Below are positions 33,315 to 42,266 of a stretch of 64,000 bases of DNA, in pieces. The notes under the pieces were generated by a model, which searched no databases, had not been told where the DNA came from, and saw only the letters and a list, made by a program, of their open reading frames with translations. A program made the position numbers and the translations under genes. Position 1 is the stretch's first letter. Every line of letters starts with the position of its first letter. This DNA is from Collinsella sp. AF23-2 (GTDB lineage: Bacteria; Actinomycetota; Coriobacteriia; Coriobacteriales; Coriobacteriaceae): the NCBI RefSeq assembly GCF_003459245.1, contig NZ_QRVG01000007.1, positions 1 through 64,000 on the forward strand. Reading direction: 5' to 3'.

Positions 33315-34841
33315 ATGATCCGTATTCGCTCCATAGAGCTCTCAAATGTGAAAAACGTTGCTAACGGCACGATCGGCTTCAAGGACAGCCCCTTCGGTTC
33401 CAGCGTGATGGGAATATACGGTCAGAACGGATCGGGCAAGACCGCCGTCGTCGAATCCCTCGCGCGAGTCCAGGATTTGATGTGCGGCTTTCCGCTCGAC
33501 CGTGAAAGCGTCGATCTGATCGGCCCCTCTGCCGAGTGCGCCAAAATCAGCATCGAGGTCGAGGTGACGGAGGGTTCCCCTTCCTCGCTCGGCTTCGTAG
33601 GCGGGCTCGGCGGCACCGTAGCGGCCGGGAAGCCCTTCACAGTTTGCTACTCGTTCTCCTTCGACAGGCTCGACGACAGACCGCGCCTCCTCTCCGAGGA
33701 CCTCTCCGTCCGCGCCGAGGGGCTCGTCAAGAGAAGGCTCGCCGCCTACGATGCGGCCGATACCGAGGACAGCCAGAACCTGAAGCCCGTCAACAGGTGG
33801 CGGGCACTCAGAAATCTCGCCGGAAGGGAGGCCGACCTCGACCTCACCGTCGCACGGCGCTCCCCCGACCTGCAGGGCTCCTCGAAGCTGTTCTCGAACG
33901 CCATGGTCGCCTTCGCGGTCGCCGCGAGAAAGTCCTATCTCGAGCGCCTCGGAAATAACTCCCTATCCGAGGCGGCGAGGACGGCGTACGAGAGCGTATT
34001 GGTTCCACTCATGGACTCCACGACGCTCCTGAACAGGTTCGCCGACGATAAGATGAGGGTCTGTGACACGCGCCGAAGCGCGGCGCTGGCGTTCAACATC
34101 TTCCTCCTCGCCTCCCCGGGCAGCAGCACAGGCGGATGGTCACCCGAGGAGGCCGGAAAGGCCCCTGTCATCCGCGACGTGTCACTCCCTATCGATCAGA
34201 CAACGGTCCTCCCCTCAGAAGTCTGCGACTCGGTCCGCAAGACCGTCGAGACCATCAACTGCGCGCTTGGGGCAATCGTTCCGGGACTCAGCATCCAAGT
34301 GAACACCCTCCACGGCGAAACGATGGAAGACGGCACACCGGGCGAGCGCGTCGAGCTCCTATCATGCCGGCAGGGGGTACGCGTCCCCTTCAGAACAGAA
34401 TCGGAAGGAATCAAGAAGATCGCATCGATGCTCGGCTGGCTGATAAACGTCTTCAATGACGACAGCGCCTGTCTCGTCGTTGACGAGATCGACTCCGGAG
34501 TGTTCGAGTTCCTGCTCGGCGAGCTCCTCGAAGTCGTGACCGAGCAGGGCAAGGGCCAGCTCATCTTCACCGCTCACAACCTGCGAGCGCTTGAATGTCT
34601 CCCGGTCGGATGCCTCGTCTTCTCGACCTCCAACCCCAACAACCGCTACATCGGGTTCCGGGGCATGGCACCCTCGAACAACCTCAGGAACCAATACCTG
34701 AGAGCCATCAACCTCGGGGGGCAGAAGGAACAGCTGTACGAGCCGACCAGAACCTCCGCGATAGGCTCCGCCCTCCTTGAGGCTGGAAGCCCCCAGGCCC
34801 TCGACTTCGACTCCCTTCTGTCCTCCATGGGAGGCGAGTGA
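33315..34841 (+). CDS. AAA/ABC-class ATPase of a putative two-gene defence cassette
   Basis: 508 residues. SMC/OLD-like ATPase: N-terminal beta strand IRIRSIELSNVKNV, Walker A GQNGSGKT (36-43), and a late Walker B LVVDEID (387-393) followed by an H-loop-like TAHN (~419). The middle ~300 residues are family-specific. Such AAA_21-type ATPases are the sensor halves of PARIS (AriA), Gabija-, OLD- and RloAB-type anti-phage systems. The ATG follows AAGGAGGG. Arg codons AGG/AGA are frequent, unlike the CGC-rich neighbours, suggesting transfer. The next gene starts 2 nt after its stop. Confidence 0.75.
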   Translation: MIRIRSIELSNVKNVANGTIGFKDSPFGSSVMGIYGQNGSGKTAVVESLARVQDLMCGFPLDRESVDLIGPSAECAKISIEVEVTEGSPSSLGFVGGLGGTVAAGKPFTVCYSFSFDRLDDRPRLLSEDLSVRAEGLVKRRLAAYDAADTEDSQNLKPVNRWRALRNLAGREADLDLTVARRSPDLQGSSKLFSNAMVAFAVAARKSYLERLGNNSLSEAARTAYESVLVPLMDSTTLLNRFADDKMRVCDTRRSAALAFNIFLLASPGSSTGGWSPEEAGKAPVIRDVSLPIDQTTVLPSEVCDSVRKTVETINCALGAIVPGLSIQVNTLHGETMEDGTPGERVELLSCRQGVRVPFRTESEGIKKIASMLGWLINVFNDDSACLVVDEIDSGVFEFLLGELLEVVTEQGKGQLIFTAHNLRALECLPVGCLVFSTSNPNNRYIGFRGMAPSNNLRNQYLRAINLGGQKEQLYEPTRTSAIGSALLEAGSPQALDFDSLLSSMGGE

Positions 34842-34843
34842 CC

Positions 34844-35620
34844 ATGGCAAGGGAGAAGCGGGTCGTCCTGATTCTCGTGGAGGGGCCGAGCGATGAAAAC
34901 GCGCTCCTCGAGCCCATGCAGGCCGCGCTCAACTTCGCCGCAAACGGTGCACCGCCCGAGGCGAGGGCGCTCGCCTTCCACTGCGACGTTACCACGGTGC
35001 GACCCTTCTCATGGGAGGCCTCCTTCGCCGTCAAGGACAGGGTGCGCGACACCGTGCGCCAGTTCGTCGTCGACCGCATCGCGTCGCGGCACGAGTACGA
35101 ATGGACCGACCTCGACCGGATCATCCACATCGTCGACCTGGACGGCGCCTTCATACCGAACGAGTGCATCGTCGAGGGGGACTGCGATGGATTCGTCTAT
35201 GGCCGCGACTCTATCACCGCCCGGGACACCGCTAGGGTGGTAGACAGAAACGAGAGAAAGTCTGCCGCGCTGCTTGAGCTCGCGGGCACGCGCGAGCTCA
35301 AGCACAGAAAACACGCAGTCCCCTACAGAGTCTACTTCATGTCCCGCAACCTCGAGCATGCGCTCTACGGCTCCGTACGCGAATTCAGCGATGACGAGAA
35401 GAGGCAGCTTTCCGCAGCCTTCGGCAAGAAATACCGGAACGACCCCGAGGGTTTCATCAATCTGCTCCGAAGCGGGGACGTAAAGGTTCCGGGCGATACC
35501 GTGGAGGAGACATGGCGCTACGCCCGGGAAGGCACTAATTCCCTCCACCGGGGCTCAAGCCTTCACCTCTTCTTCTCTGACTCTGAACCGGAATCTCCGC
35601 CCCGGCCATCCGCTCCCTAG
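34844..35620 (+). CDS. TOPRIM-like protein, putative nuclease partner of the upstream ATPase
   Basis: 258 residues. An N-terminal TOPRIM pattern is visible: strand plus Glu in LILVEGPSDE (Glu13) and the DxD motif in IVDLDGAF (Asp98, Asp100). A later NLEHALYG recalls the AriB/RloB type C-terminal helix. The family is not certain; candidates are DUF4435 (AriB) or RloB. It would cut DNA or tRNA when released by the ATPase (inference). The ATG is 9 nt after GGGAGG; a GTG two codons earlier overlaps the upstream stop. Pro-rich C-terminus. Confidence 0.65.
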   Translation: MAREKRVVLILVEGPSDENALLEPMQAALNFAANGAPPEARALAFHCDVTTVRPFSWEASFAVKDRVRDTVRQFVVDRIASRHEYEWTDLDRIIHIVDLDGAFIPNECIVEGDCDGFVYGRDSITARDTARVVDRNERKSAALLELAGTRELKHRKHAVPYRVYFMSRNLEHALYGSVREFSDDEKRQLSAAFGKKYRNDPEGFINLLRSGDVKVPGDTVEETWRYAREGTNSLHRGSSLHLFFSDSEPESPPRPSAP

Positions 35621-35921
35621 GATCCGAAAGCCCGAATGTCGTGCTGGCGCTTGTGCGAGACGATCAACTTTCGGCAGTCGCTGCTCCCCGTTTTGATCGC
35701 ATGGCTCTTCCCCGTCGCCCTCCAGCGCCGGGGGTTCCCCTCCATCGCGAAGAGGTAATCCCCGTCCGGCCTTGCCGTCTCTGTAACGCCGAGCCTCCCG
35801 ACGCGCCTCAAGGAAGGCGGGGTCGTCCCGGGAGAGTGGACAAAACTATAGAGACACGTTCCAAATTGACTAAAGGGTGATATGGGTTAGACGCCAGGCA
35901 ATTTCCCATTTCTTAAAAGAA
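35621..35921. other. Gene-free stretch after the cassette
   Basis: Holds a 64-codon minus-strand frame (35617-35811) without a ribosome binding site that could be a fragment of an unknown protein. The sequence around 35836-35880 (GTGGACAAAACTATAGAGAC) looks like an insertion-sequence end, but no partner end is visible. Confidence 0.35.
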
Positions 35922-35962
35922 GAGAGGGGGCACCTGTCGCAAAAGACCGGGTGTCCCCTCTC
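35922..35962 (-). terminator. Terminator of pepD
   Basis: Stem GAGAGGGGGCACC / GGGTGTCCCCTCTC, with a T-rich run on the minus-strand 3' side. Confidence 0.8.
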
Positions 35963-36017
35963 GTAATGTCATTTGCAATCCGCTAGCACGTGGCTCGGAC
36001 CGCTGCCGGCGTGACCT

Positions 36018-37475
36018 TTACGCGGCAAGGCGCTTGAGGACGTCGATGAGCAGCTCGTAGAAGCGCTCGGCAGAAGCGAGCTCCATGCTCTCGTCCGGGG
36101 TGTGGACATCGGAGAGCGTCGGGCCCACGGCGATGGCGTCCAGACCGTGCAGGGCCTCGGCAAACAGGCCGCACTCAAGGCCGGCGTGAATGGACTCGAT
36201 GCGCAGCTCGGAGCCAAAGAGCTCACGATAGCTCTCGACAAAGACGTCGCGGACCGGCGAATGCTCGGCATAGCTCCAGCCGGGATACTCGAACTCAAAC
36301 TTGGCGTCGAAGCCCAGGACATCGGCCAGCGTCTGCAGGCGGTCCTTGAACTCGTCCTGCAGCGAGGTGATCGAGGAGCGCGGGGACAGCATGATCTTGA
36401 CCTCGTCGTCAGAAGTGGCAACCACACCGATGTTGGAGGAAACCTCGACGGAGCCGTCGGTGGCGACGTTGCGGCGAATCACGCCGTTAGGGGCAAGACG
36501 CAGGGCGCGGATGAGGGCAAGCGCGGACTTCTGGTCCATGGCCTCGACCTCAGCGTTATCGGCAATCTCGACGGTGCAGGTAAAGCCGGGGTCGAAGACC
36601 TCGAGCTCGGCAGTGACGTCGGCGATGATGCCCTTTGCGATCTGGGCCGCGGCCTCGGCGGCAGCGTGGTCGGCGTAGACCAGAACAGCCTTGCACTCAC
36701 GGTTGATGGCGTTGTCCTTGGTGCCGCCGTTAAAGCTAACGATGGCGGGCTCGCCGGCAACCATCAGGCGGTCGATGATGCGGGCCATGATGAGGTTGCC
36801 GTTGCCGCGCTCTAGGTTGATATCGTTGCCGGAATGACCACCCAGTAGGCCGGAGATGTCGAGCGTGAGGGTGCTGCCGGTCTTGTGCTCGCGCACGATG
36901 GGGCAGGCGTAGGTAACAACGACGCCGCCGGCGCAGCTGACGGTGGCAACGCCCTCTTCCTCGGAGTCAAGGTTAATCATGGTGCGGGCGCTAATCTGGG
37001 ACTTGTCGAGCGTCTCGGCACCGACCAGGCCAGTCTCCTCGTCGGTGGTGAATACGCACTCGAGGGCGGGGTGAACGATCGAATCGTCATCGAGAACAGT
37101 GAGCATCAGAGCGACAGCAATGCCGTTGTCGGCACCCAGGGTGGTGCCGTTAGCGGTGAGGACGCCGTCCTTGACGACCAGGTCGATACCGTCGGTCGTA
37201 AAGTCGTGCTCAACGGAGCCCAACTTGTCGCACACCATATCGATGTGGCCCTGCAGCATCACGGCCGGAGCATTCTCGGCGCCGGCAGAAGCGGGCTTGC
37301 GAATGATGACGTTGTAGACCTCGTCCTGGTACACATCGAGGCCGCGCTCCTTGGCAAACGCAACCAGGAAATCGCTGATGCCCTTCTCGTTGCCAGACCC
37401 ACGGGGGATCGCGCTGACCTCCTCAAAGAAATGGAACAGCTGGGCGGGCTCGTAGCCGGTAATCTTGTAATCCAT
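36018..37475 (-). CDS. pepD: Aminoacyl-histidine dipeptidase (Xaa-His dipeptidase)
   Basis: 485 residues, the same length as E. coli PepD. M20/M28-type di-zinc peptidase: HIDMVCDKL (~78), TLGADNGIAVA (~115, bridging Asp), TTDEETGLVGA (~146, catalytic Glu), GGHSGNDINLERG (~220) and a C-terminal HAGLECG. It hydrolyses dipeptides with broad range. The start ATG follows AAGGAGG by 5 nt; the longer frame upstream lacks support. Monocistronic with terminator. Confidence 0.95.
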   Translation of the reverse strand: MDYKITGYEPAQLFHFFEEVSAIPRGSGNEKGISDFLVAFAKERGLDVYQDEVYNVIIRKPASAGAENAPAVMLQGHIDMVCDKLGSVEHDFTTDGIDLVVKDGVLTANGTTLGADNGIAVALMLTVLDDDSIVHPALECVFTTDEETGLVGAETLDKSQISARTMINLDSEEEGVATVSCAGGVVVTYACPIVREHKTGSTLTLDISGLLGGHSGNDINLERGNGNLIMARIIDRLMVAGEPAIVSFNGGTKDNAINRECKAVLVYADHAAAEAAAQIAKGIIADVTAELEVFDPGFTCTVEIADNAEVEAMDQKSALALIRALRLAPNGVIRRNVATDGSVEVSSNIGVVATSDDEVKIMLSPRSSITSLQDEFKDRLQTLADVLGFDAKFEFEYPGWSYAEHSPVRDVFVESYRELFGSELRIESIHAGLECGLFAEALHGLDAIAVGPTLSDVHTPDESMELASAERFYELLIDVLKRLAA

Positions 37476-37623
37476 GGTGCCTCCTTGGCGCAACTGGTTA
37501 GACAGTAAGACATGCGCCTTGTATATTCCCAGACTTTGCGTGCATAAACCAGTCGAAAACGCCGAGCGCCCTCGCATCATCGGCTAACGGCGGGGAAACG
37601 CTACTTTATTAAGATAAAGCAGG

Positions 37624-38145
37624 TTAGACGGGCCGCACCGAAGGGGCGTTGGACCCTTCAACCAACCTCAAAGCTTGATCAACGTTTATGCATACGCCAT
37701 TGGTATGTTTAATGAGGTTTTTGTCCTCCGTCACGACGTAATCGGCATCAATGCGATTAGCGACGCCCAGTATCAGGTCGTCCTCAAAGTCGTTGTGATG
37801 ATACTTGAACACAAAGGAGTCGAAGACCTCATCTGCACCGACCGGGGCGATGAGGGCTAGCTCGCGCATCTGTCGAACGCATGCCCAGGCCGTTTCGTCT
37901 GCCGCCGCAATGGCGTTATCGCTCAGTGAGCCAGTCTTTCTTCGGCACTCCTGCTTGATTGCCGCCGAGACAAGATATGAAACGTCTTTGACCGAAAGCG
38001 ACGAGGCAAACAGGGCAATCCGCTCCGAGGCGTCGGCAATCTCGATCAGATGGGCGACATTTGCCGTACGGTCGGACCTGCCAGAAAAATAATCCATCCA
38101 TACGTTGGTATCGATTAACAGCTTGAGGACGCCTTCTGTGCTCAT
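37624..38145 (-). CDS. PIN-domain toxin of a type II toxin-antitoxin pair
   Basis: 173 residues. PIN fold: LLIDTNVWMDYF with Asp12, a central helical part and the acidic DFEDDLILGVANRIDADYVV with VTEDKNL near the C-terminus. PIN toxins are Mg-dependent RNases. Its start overlaps the antitoxin stop by 4 nt (ATGA). The pairing of a PIN toxin with a RelB/DinJ-type antitoxin is less common than with VapB or Phd types. Confidence 0.85.
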   Translation of the reverse strand: MSTEGVLKLLIDTNVWMDYFSGRSDRTANVAHLIEIADASERIALFASSLSVKDVSYLVSAAIKQECRRKTGSLSDNAIAAADETAWACVRQMRELALIAPVGADEVFDSFVFKYHHNDFEDDLILGVANRIDADYVVTEDKNLIKHTNGVCINVDQALRLVEGSNAPSVRPV

Positions 38146-38501
38146 AGTTCCACCCACTCGGGATAGCGCTCCGCCATGGCCTCCTCATAGAGGTCGTCAT
38201 AGTCTCCCGAGAACTCAGGGATGGGGATGCCGTATTTGAGGCACGAATCGCGAACGATATGGCTGCCTTGCGCGGCCCTTGACTCCATGCGCCGGGGCTC
38301 CACTCCGTCAGAAACTGGAGCCGCCGCGTCTCCCTTCGAGGGCATATGTCCGTTAACGACCAGATACTCCCAAAGTGTCCGAACGGCTTGCGACGGCGTC
38401 ATGCCAATCTGTGCCAAAACGGCGTCCCCGGCATCCTTGAGTTGGCGATCCATGCGCACGTTCATCTGAACCGGCCGTGAGTCTAGTATCGACATAGACA
38501 T
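38142..38501 (-). CDS. RelB/DinJ-family antitoxin
   Basis: 119 residues. The N-terminal half is a ribbon-helix-helix of RelB/DinJ type (VQMNVRMDRQLKDAGDAVLA, then GMTPSQAVRTLWEYLV). The acidic C-terminal half (IPEFSGDYDDLYEEAMAERY) would wrap the toxin. It precedes and overlaps the PIN toxin gene, so it is made first and likely autoregulates the operon. Confidence 0.85.
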   Translation of the reverse strand: MSMSILDSRPVQMNVRMDRQLKDAGDAVLAQIGMTPSQAVRTLWEYLVVNGHMPSKGDAAAPVSDGVEPRRMESRAAQGSHIVRDSCLKYGIPIPEFSGDYDDLYEEAMAERYPEWVEL

Positions 38502-38621
38502 GTTGGCTCCTTTTGCTATACGCTTTCCTTTACTTAGTATAGCATTTAGGATGAATGCCGCCTTTACCAGAAAGGGGACGTCCCAGCTGGAACATCCCCT
38601 TCATTCAGACTATTTCACACT

Positions 38622-41264
38622 TTACAGCGCGCCAGAGCCGGCTTGCATCATGCCGCCGGGGCCCGAGGTCACGCCGCCGCTTACGGGCGTGGCGTTGCCG
38701 GTGTGCGGCGCCGCCGGAGCGGTATCGCCGCCGAGCGCGCCGACCGGACGCGGTGCCGGAATCTCGCCCGTGCCGTGGCTAAAGACAAACTTGCCGTCGG
38801 CCACATCGCACAGGACGGTATCGCCCTCGCCCCACTCGCCGGCCAGCAGCTCCTCGGACAGCGGGTCCTCAATGAGCTTTTGGATGGCGCGGCGCAGCGG
38901 ACGCGCGCCATTGGTGAGGTCGGTGCCCTCGGCCACAATCTTGTCGTAGGCCGCATCGGTGAGCTTGATGTTCATGCCGTTGGCAATCAGGCGTTGACGC
39001 AAGTCGTCCACCAGCAGGTGCGCGATCTTGGTCAGATTCTCGCCCGAAAGCTTCTGGAACACCACGATGTCGTCGATACGGTTGAGCAGCTCGGGGCGGA
39101 ACAGGCGCTTGAGTTCGCCCATCGCACGGCCCTTAATCTCGCTCGAGGTAAGGCCGTGCTCGCCGGTGGTGCCAAAGCCAACGCTCGCATCCTGCGCAAT
39201 CTCGCGGGCGCCCACGTTGGACGTCATGATGATCACGGTATTGCGGAAGTCGACCGTCTTGCCTTGGCTATCGGTCAGGCGGCCCTCCTCCAGCACCTGC
39301 AGCAGAATGTTGAAGATATCGGGGTGCGCCTTCTCGATCTCGTCAAACAGCACAACCGAGTACGGATGACGGCGCACGGCCTTGGTGAGCTGACCGCCCT
39401 CGTCATGGCCAACGTAGCCCGGGGGGCTACCGATAAGCTTGGAGACCTCGAACTCGCTGCCAAACTCCGACATGTCGAAGCTGATGAGCGCGTCCTTGCT
39501 GCCAAAGAGATACTCGGCAAGCGTCTTGGCGAGCTCGGTCTTGCCCGTGCCGGTGGGACCCAGGAAGATAAAGCTGCCGCCGGGGCGACGCGGGTCCTTG
39601 AGCGGCGAGCGACTGCGGCGCACGGCCTTGGCAACGGCCTCGACTGCCTCGTCCTGGCCGATAATGCGGGTCTTGAGCACGCTTTCGGTCTGCAGCAGGC
39701 GACGGCTCTCGCTCTCGGTGAGCGAAGACACCGGCACACCCGAGGTCACGGAGACGATGTCGGCGATCTGGGCGACGTCGATGGTGAGCGGGCTCGCGTC
39801 GAGCTCGGCCGTCCAGGCAGCCTTGGCCTCGGCAACCTCAATCTCGGCAGCCTTTTGCTGCTCAGTGATCTCGGCAGCCTTGTTCATGTCGTCGCTCTCG
39901 GTGGCCTCCTGTGCGGCAGCCTTGAGCTCTTCGACGCGATGCTCGGCCTCGCGCACCGGCTCGGGCGCGCGGTTAGCGGCGATGCGGGCGCGGGCACCGG
40001 CCTCGTCGATAAGGTCGATGGCCTTATCGGGCAGGAAGCGGTCCTGAATGTAGCGGTTGGAGAGGTTCGCGGCGGCCTCGATAGCACCCTGTGTGTAACG
40101 CACATGGTGGTGCTCCTCGTAGCGCGGCTTGAGCGCGGTCAGGATCTTGACCGTGTCCTCGACGCTCGGCTCCTCGACATCGATTGTCTGGAAGCGACGC
40201 TCAAAGGCCGGATCCTTGGTGAGGTACTTGCGGAACTCCTCGGCCGTGGTGGCGCCGATGATCTGGAAGGCACCGCGTGCGAGAACGGGCTTGAGCATGG
40301 AGCTCGCATCGATAGAACCCTCAGCAGAGCCGGCACCGATGATGGTGTGCATCTCGTCGATAAACAAGATAACGTCGTCGGCTTCGGTCGCCTCCTGGAT
40401 CACGTTCTTGAGACGCTCCTCGAACTCGCCGCGATACTTGGCGCCCGCAACAAGACCCGGCAGGTCGAGTGTCCAGATATTCTGGTTCATGAGGTTCTCG
40501 GGCACGTTGCCGGCGGCAATCTGCTGAGCCAGGCCCTCGACGATGGCTGTCTTGCCCACGCCGGGATCACCCAAGATAAGCGGGTTGTTCTTGGTGCGGC
40601 GCGAAAGGATCTCCATCATGCGCTGGACTTCCTTTTCGCGACCGATCACGGGATCGAGCTTGCCGTCGCGCGCCTTCTGTGTGAGGTTGGTGGCGAACTG
40701 CTTGAGCGTGTCGGTGCCGTCCCCCTTTTGCTGTGAGGCGTCCGAGCCGCTAAAGAACGGCAGGCCCGCACCGGGGCGGCCGGCGCCAGCTCCGGCGAGC
40801 GGACGCTTCTTGTCCTGGTCCTTGGCGGTGAGCTTTTCGATGGCCTTTTTGATAGAAGCGGACGAAACACCCAGGCGCATGAGGATGTCCATGGCCATTC
40901 CGTTGCCCTCTTCGACGATACCGATGAGCAGGTGCTCGGTCGACACATAGGTCTGGTTGTTCTCGCGCGCCACACGGAAGGAACGCTCCATCACGCTAAT
41001 GACGAGCGGCGTAAAGGCGAGCTTGGCGGCCTCGGTCTCCTCGCTGGGCTCGGGAACGGTGGTCTGGACCTCCTTGAGGGTGTCCATGATGTCGTCGTAG
41101 GAGATATCGAGCGAGCGCAGTGCCTCGGCGGCAATGCCCTCGTCCTCCTTAGCGAGCGCGAGCAGCAGATGCTCGGTACCCACTTTATTTGAGTGTAGAT
41201 CGAGCGCCTCTTGCTTGGCCATGGACATGACCTTGCGCGCGCGATCGGTAAAACGGTCTAACAT
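38622..41264 (-). CDS. clpC: ATP-dependent Clp protease ATP-binding subunit ClpC
   Basis: 880 residues: a double Clp N domain (1-150), D1 with Walker A GDPGVGKT and Walker [11 protein letters not shown], a middle coiled-coil (UVR-like M domain, rich in Glu/Ala), and D2 with GPTGTGKT and [11 protein letters not shown]. The C-terminus is Gly/Pro/Thr-rich and ends in AGSGAL. It unfolds proteins for ClpP. The ATG of [13 protein letters not shown] follows AAGAGGAAC; 26 codons of open frame upstream are not supported. No ctsR or mcsAB precedes it, so the Firmicute-type clpC operon is absent. Confidence 0.96.
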   Translation of the reverse strand: MLDRFTDRARKVMSMAKQEALDLHSNKVGTEHLLLALAKEDEGIAAEALRSLDISYDDIMDTLKEVQTTVPEPSEETEAAKLAFTPLVISVMERSFRVARENNQTYVSTEHLLIGIVEEGNGMAMDILMRLGVSSASIKKAIEKLTAKDQDKKRPLAGAGAGRPGAGLPFFSGSDASQQKGDGTDTLKQFATNLTQKARDGKLDPVIGREKEVQRMMEILSRRTKNNPLILGDPGVGKTAIVEGLAQQIAAGNVPENLMNQNIWTLDLPGLVAGAKYRGEFEERLKNVIQEATEADDVILFIDEMHTIIGAGSAEGSIDASSMLKPVLARGAFQIIGATTAEEFRKYLTKDPAFERRFQTIDVEEPSVEDTVKILTALKPRYEEHHHVRYTQGAIEAAANLSNRYIQDRFLPDKAIDLIDEAGARARIAANRAPEPVREAEHRVEELKAAAQEATESDDMNKAAEITEQQKAAEIEVAEAKAAWTAELDASPLTIDVAQIADIVSVTSGVPVSSLTESESRRLLQTESVLKTRIIGQDEAVEAVAKAVRRSRSPLKDPRRPGGSFIFLGPTGTGKTELAKTLAEYLFGSKDALISFDMSEFGSEFEVSKLIGSPPGYVGHDEGGQLTKAVRRHPYSVVLFDEIEKAHPDIFNILLQVLEEGRLTDSQGKTVDFRNTVIIMTSNVGAREIAQDASVGFGTTGEHGLTSSEIKGRAMGELKRLFRPELLNRIDDIVVFQKLSGENLTKIAHLLVDDLRQRLIANGMNIKLTDAAYDKIVAEGTDLTNGARPLRRAIQKLIEDPLSEELLAGEWGEGDTVLCDVADGKFVFSHGTGEIPAPRPVGALGGDTAPAAPHTGNATPVSGGVTSGPGGMMQAGSGAL

Positions 41265-41450
41265 GCTAGTTCCTCTTAGACGAGCTAGTTTTTTCAAACG
41301 CAAAGCGCCGCCCCGCGGCAGCGCTTTGGTCTCTTTACCCATATGGAGTATATGTTAACCGTTGGGACCTTTTCCGCACGGAGCCATACGACAACGTCTA
41401 CAAAAAAGGAATCGCTCCGGTCTGTTTGGGGGTCTGGTTCTGAGCGTTGC

Positions 41451-42044
41451 CTAGCAGGCAGGCTCGACGTCCATGCCCTCGGAAATGTTGGCAACCTCCT
41501 CGGCAGCGGGAGCACCCGGCATGTGCACGAGCTCCATGTGCGGCTCGGCAAAGACCGTGCCCATGGGGAAGGCGCGACGGAAGACAAACCGGGCAACCGG
41601 ACCGGCCACCAGCAGGTTCCAGGGCAGGGCCATGATAAAGTTGCGCGGAATGTTGACGAGCCACATCATCGGCAGCGCCTGCAAATTGGCAAGCGGGCCG
41701 CCGGGCATATGGAACAGGCCCTCGCAGGCGCCGTAGAGCGACATGATGATGACCATGGGGACGACCATGCAGGAGCTGACGGCGAGCGTCATAGCGAGCG
41801 GCGAGCTCTTGCCCGGAGTAACCAGGAACTTGAAGGCGAAGCCTTTGGCTGGCGGGCTGGCGATAAACCAGTCGCAGCACATGGCAAAGACGTAGGCAAC
41901 GGGGAAGCCAAGCCATGCAGCGGCAACAACCTCGCCGTTGATGGCCCCATGCTGCAGGGCAACGTTGTAGATGCTCATCCAGAGCACCATACAAAAACAC
42001 ATGATAAAGGTGAACAGCAGGCTCTCTCGTTTGTTGATAGGCAT
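41451..42044 (-). CDS. DUF2798-type membrane protein
   Basis: 197 residues with about four hydrophobic helices in two similar halves, each beginning near a FxxxFxMxxxM pattern (LLFTFIMCFCMVLWMSIYN; MTLAVSSCMVVPMVIIMSLY), as in DUF2798 proteins. Function unknown. The start is MPINKRESLL; the ribosome binding site is weak (AGGA ~12 nt upstream). It lies between clpC and a ThrE-like exporter with a terminator on its 5' side, so it has its own promoter. Confidence 0.6.
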   Translation of the reverse strand: MPINKRESLLFTFIMCFCMVLWMSIYNVALQHGAINGEVVAAAWLGFPVAYVFAMCCDWFIASPPAKGFAFKFLVTPGKSSPLAMTLAVSSCMVVPMVIIMSLYGACEGLFHMPGGPLANLQALPMMWLVNIPRNFIMALPWNLLVAGPVARFVFRRAFPMGTVFAEPHMELVHMPGAPAAEEVANISEGMDVEPAC

Positions 42045-42084
42045 AAAGGGCGAAATCCTTTCTGTGTTACGCCGCGGCGCGTGC

Positions 42085-42136
42085 AAAAAAACGGGCAGGC
42101 GAGATGGAGTTACTGGGACTTCATCTCGCCCGCCCG
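42085..42136 (-). terminator. Strong terminator downstream of the ThrE-like gene
   Basis: Stem CGGGCAGGCGAGATG / CATCTCGCCCGCCCG (42092-42106, 42122-42136; one mismatch) followed on the minus strand by TTTTTTT. Confidence 0.9.
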
Positions 42137-42231
42137 CGGTACGTGCGTCTGCGACTGCTTATGTGGTGGAACTACCCTAACACGAACAACACGCGCTTCG
42201 TAAGCGTTGAGTTTGTGGAGATGCTCGGCGT

Positions 42232-42266
42232 ATTGGTGCAAAGTAACCTGTCCCCCTTGCACCAAT
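42232..42266 (-). repeat. GGGACAGG-core hairpin, copy 7 (core on minus strand)
   Basis: Perfect 10-bp arms ATTGGTGCAA / TTGCACCAAT around GGGGGACAGGTTACT (minus strand); it touches the stop codon of the ThrE-like gene. Confidence 0.8.

Noticed and set aside
34838..34843. GTG start for the TOPRIM gene overlapping the ATPase stop
   Set aside because: Possible, but the ATG two codons later has better spacing from GGGAGG.
35617..35811. 64-codon minus-strand frame after the TOPRIM gene
   Set aside because: No ribosome binding site; its end overlaps the TOPRIM stop region. Could be a fragment but is not supportable as a gene.
35836..35880. Insertion sequence end
   Set aside because: It looks like a terminal repeat, but no second end, target duplication or transposase is present.
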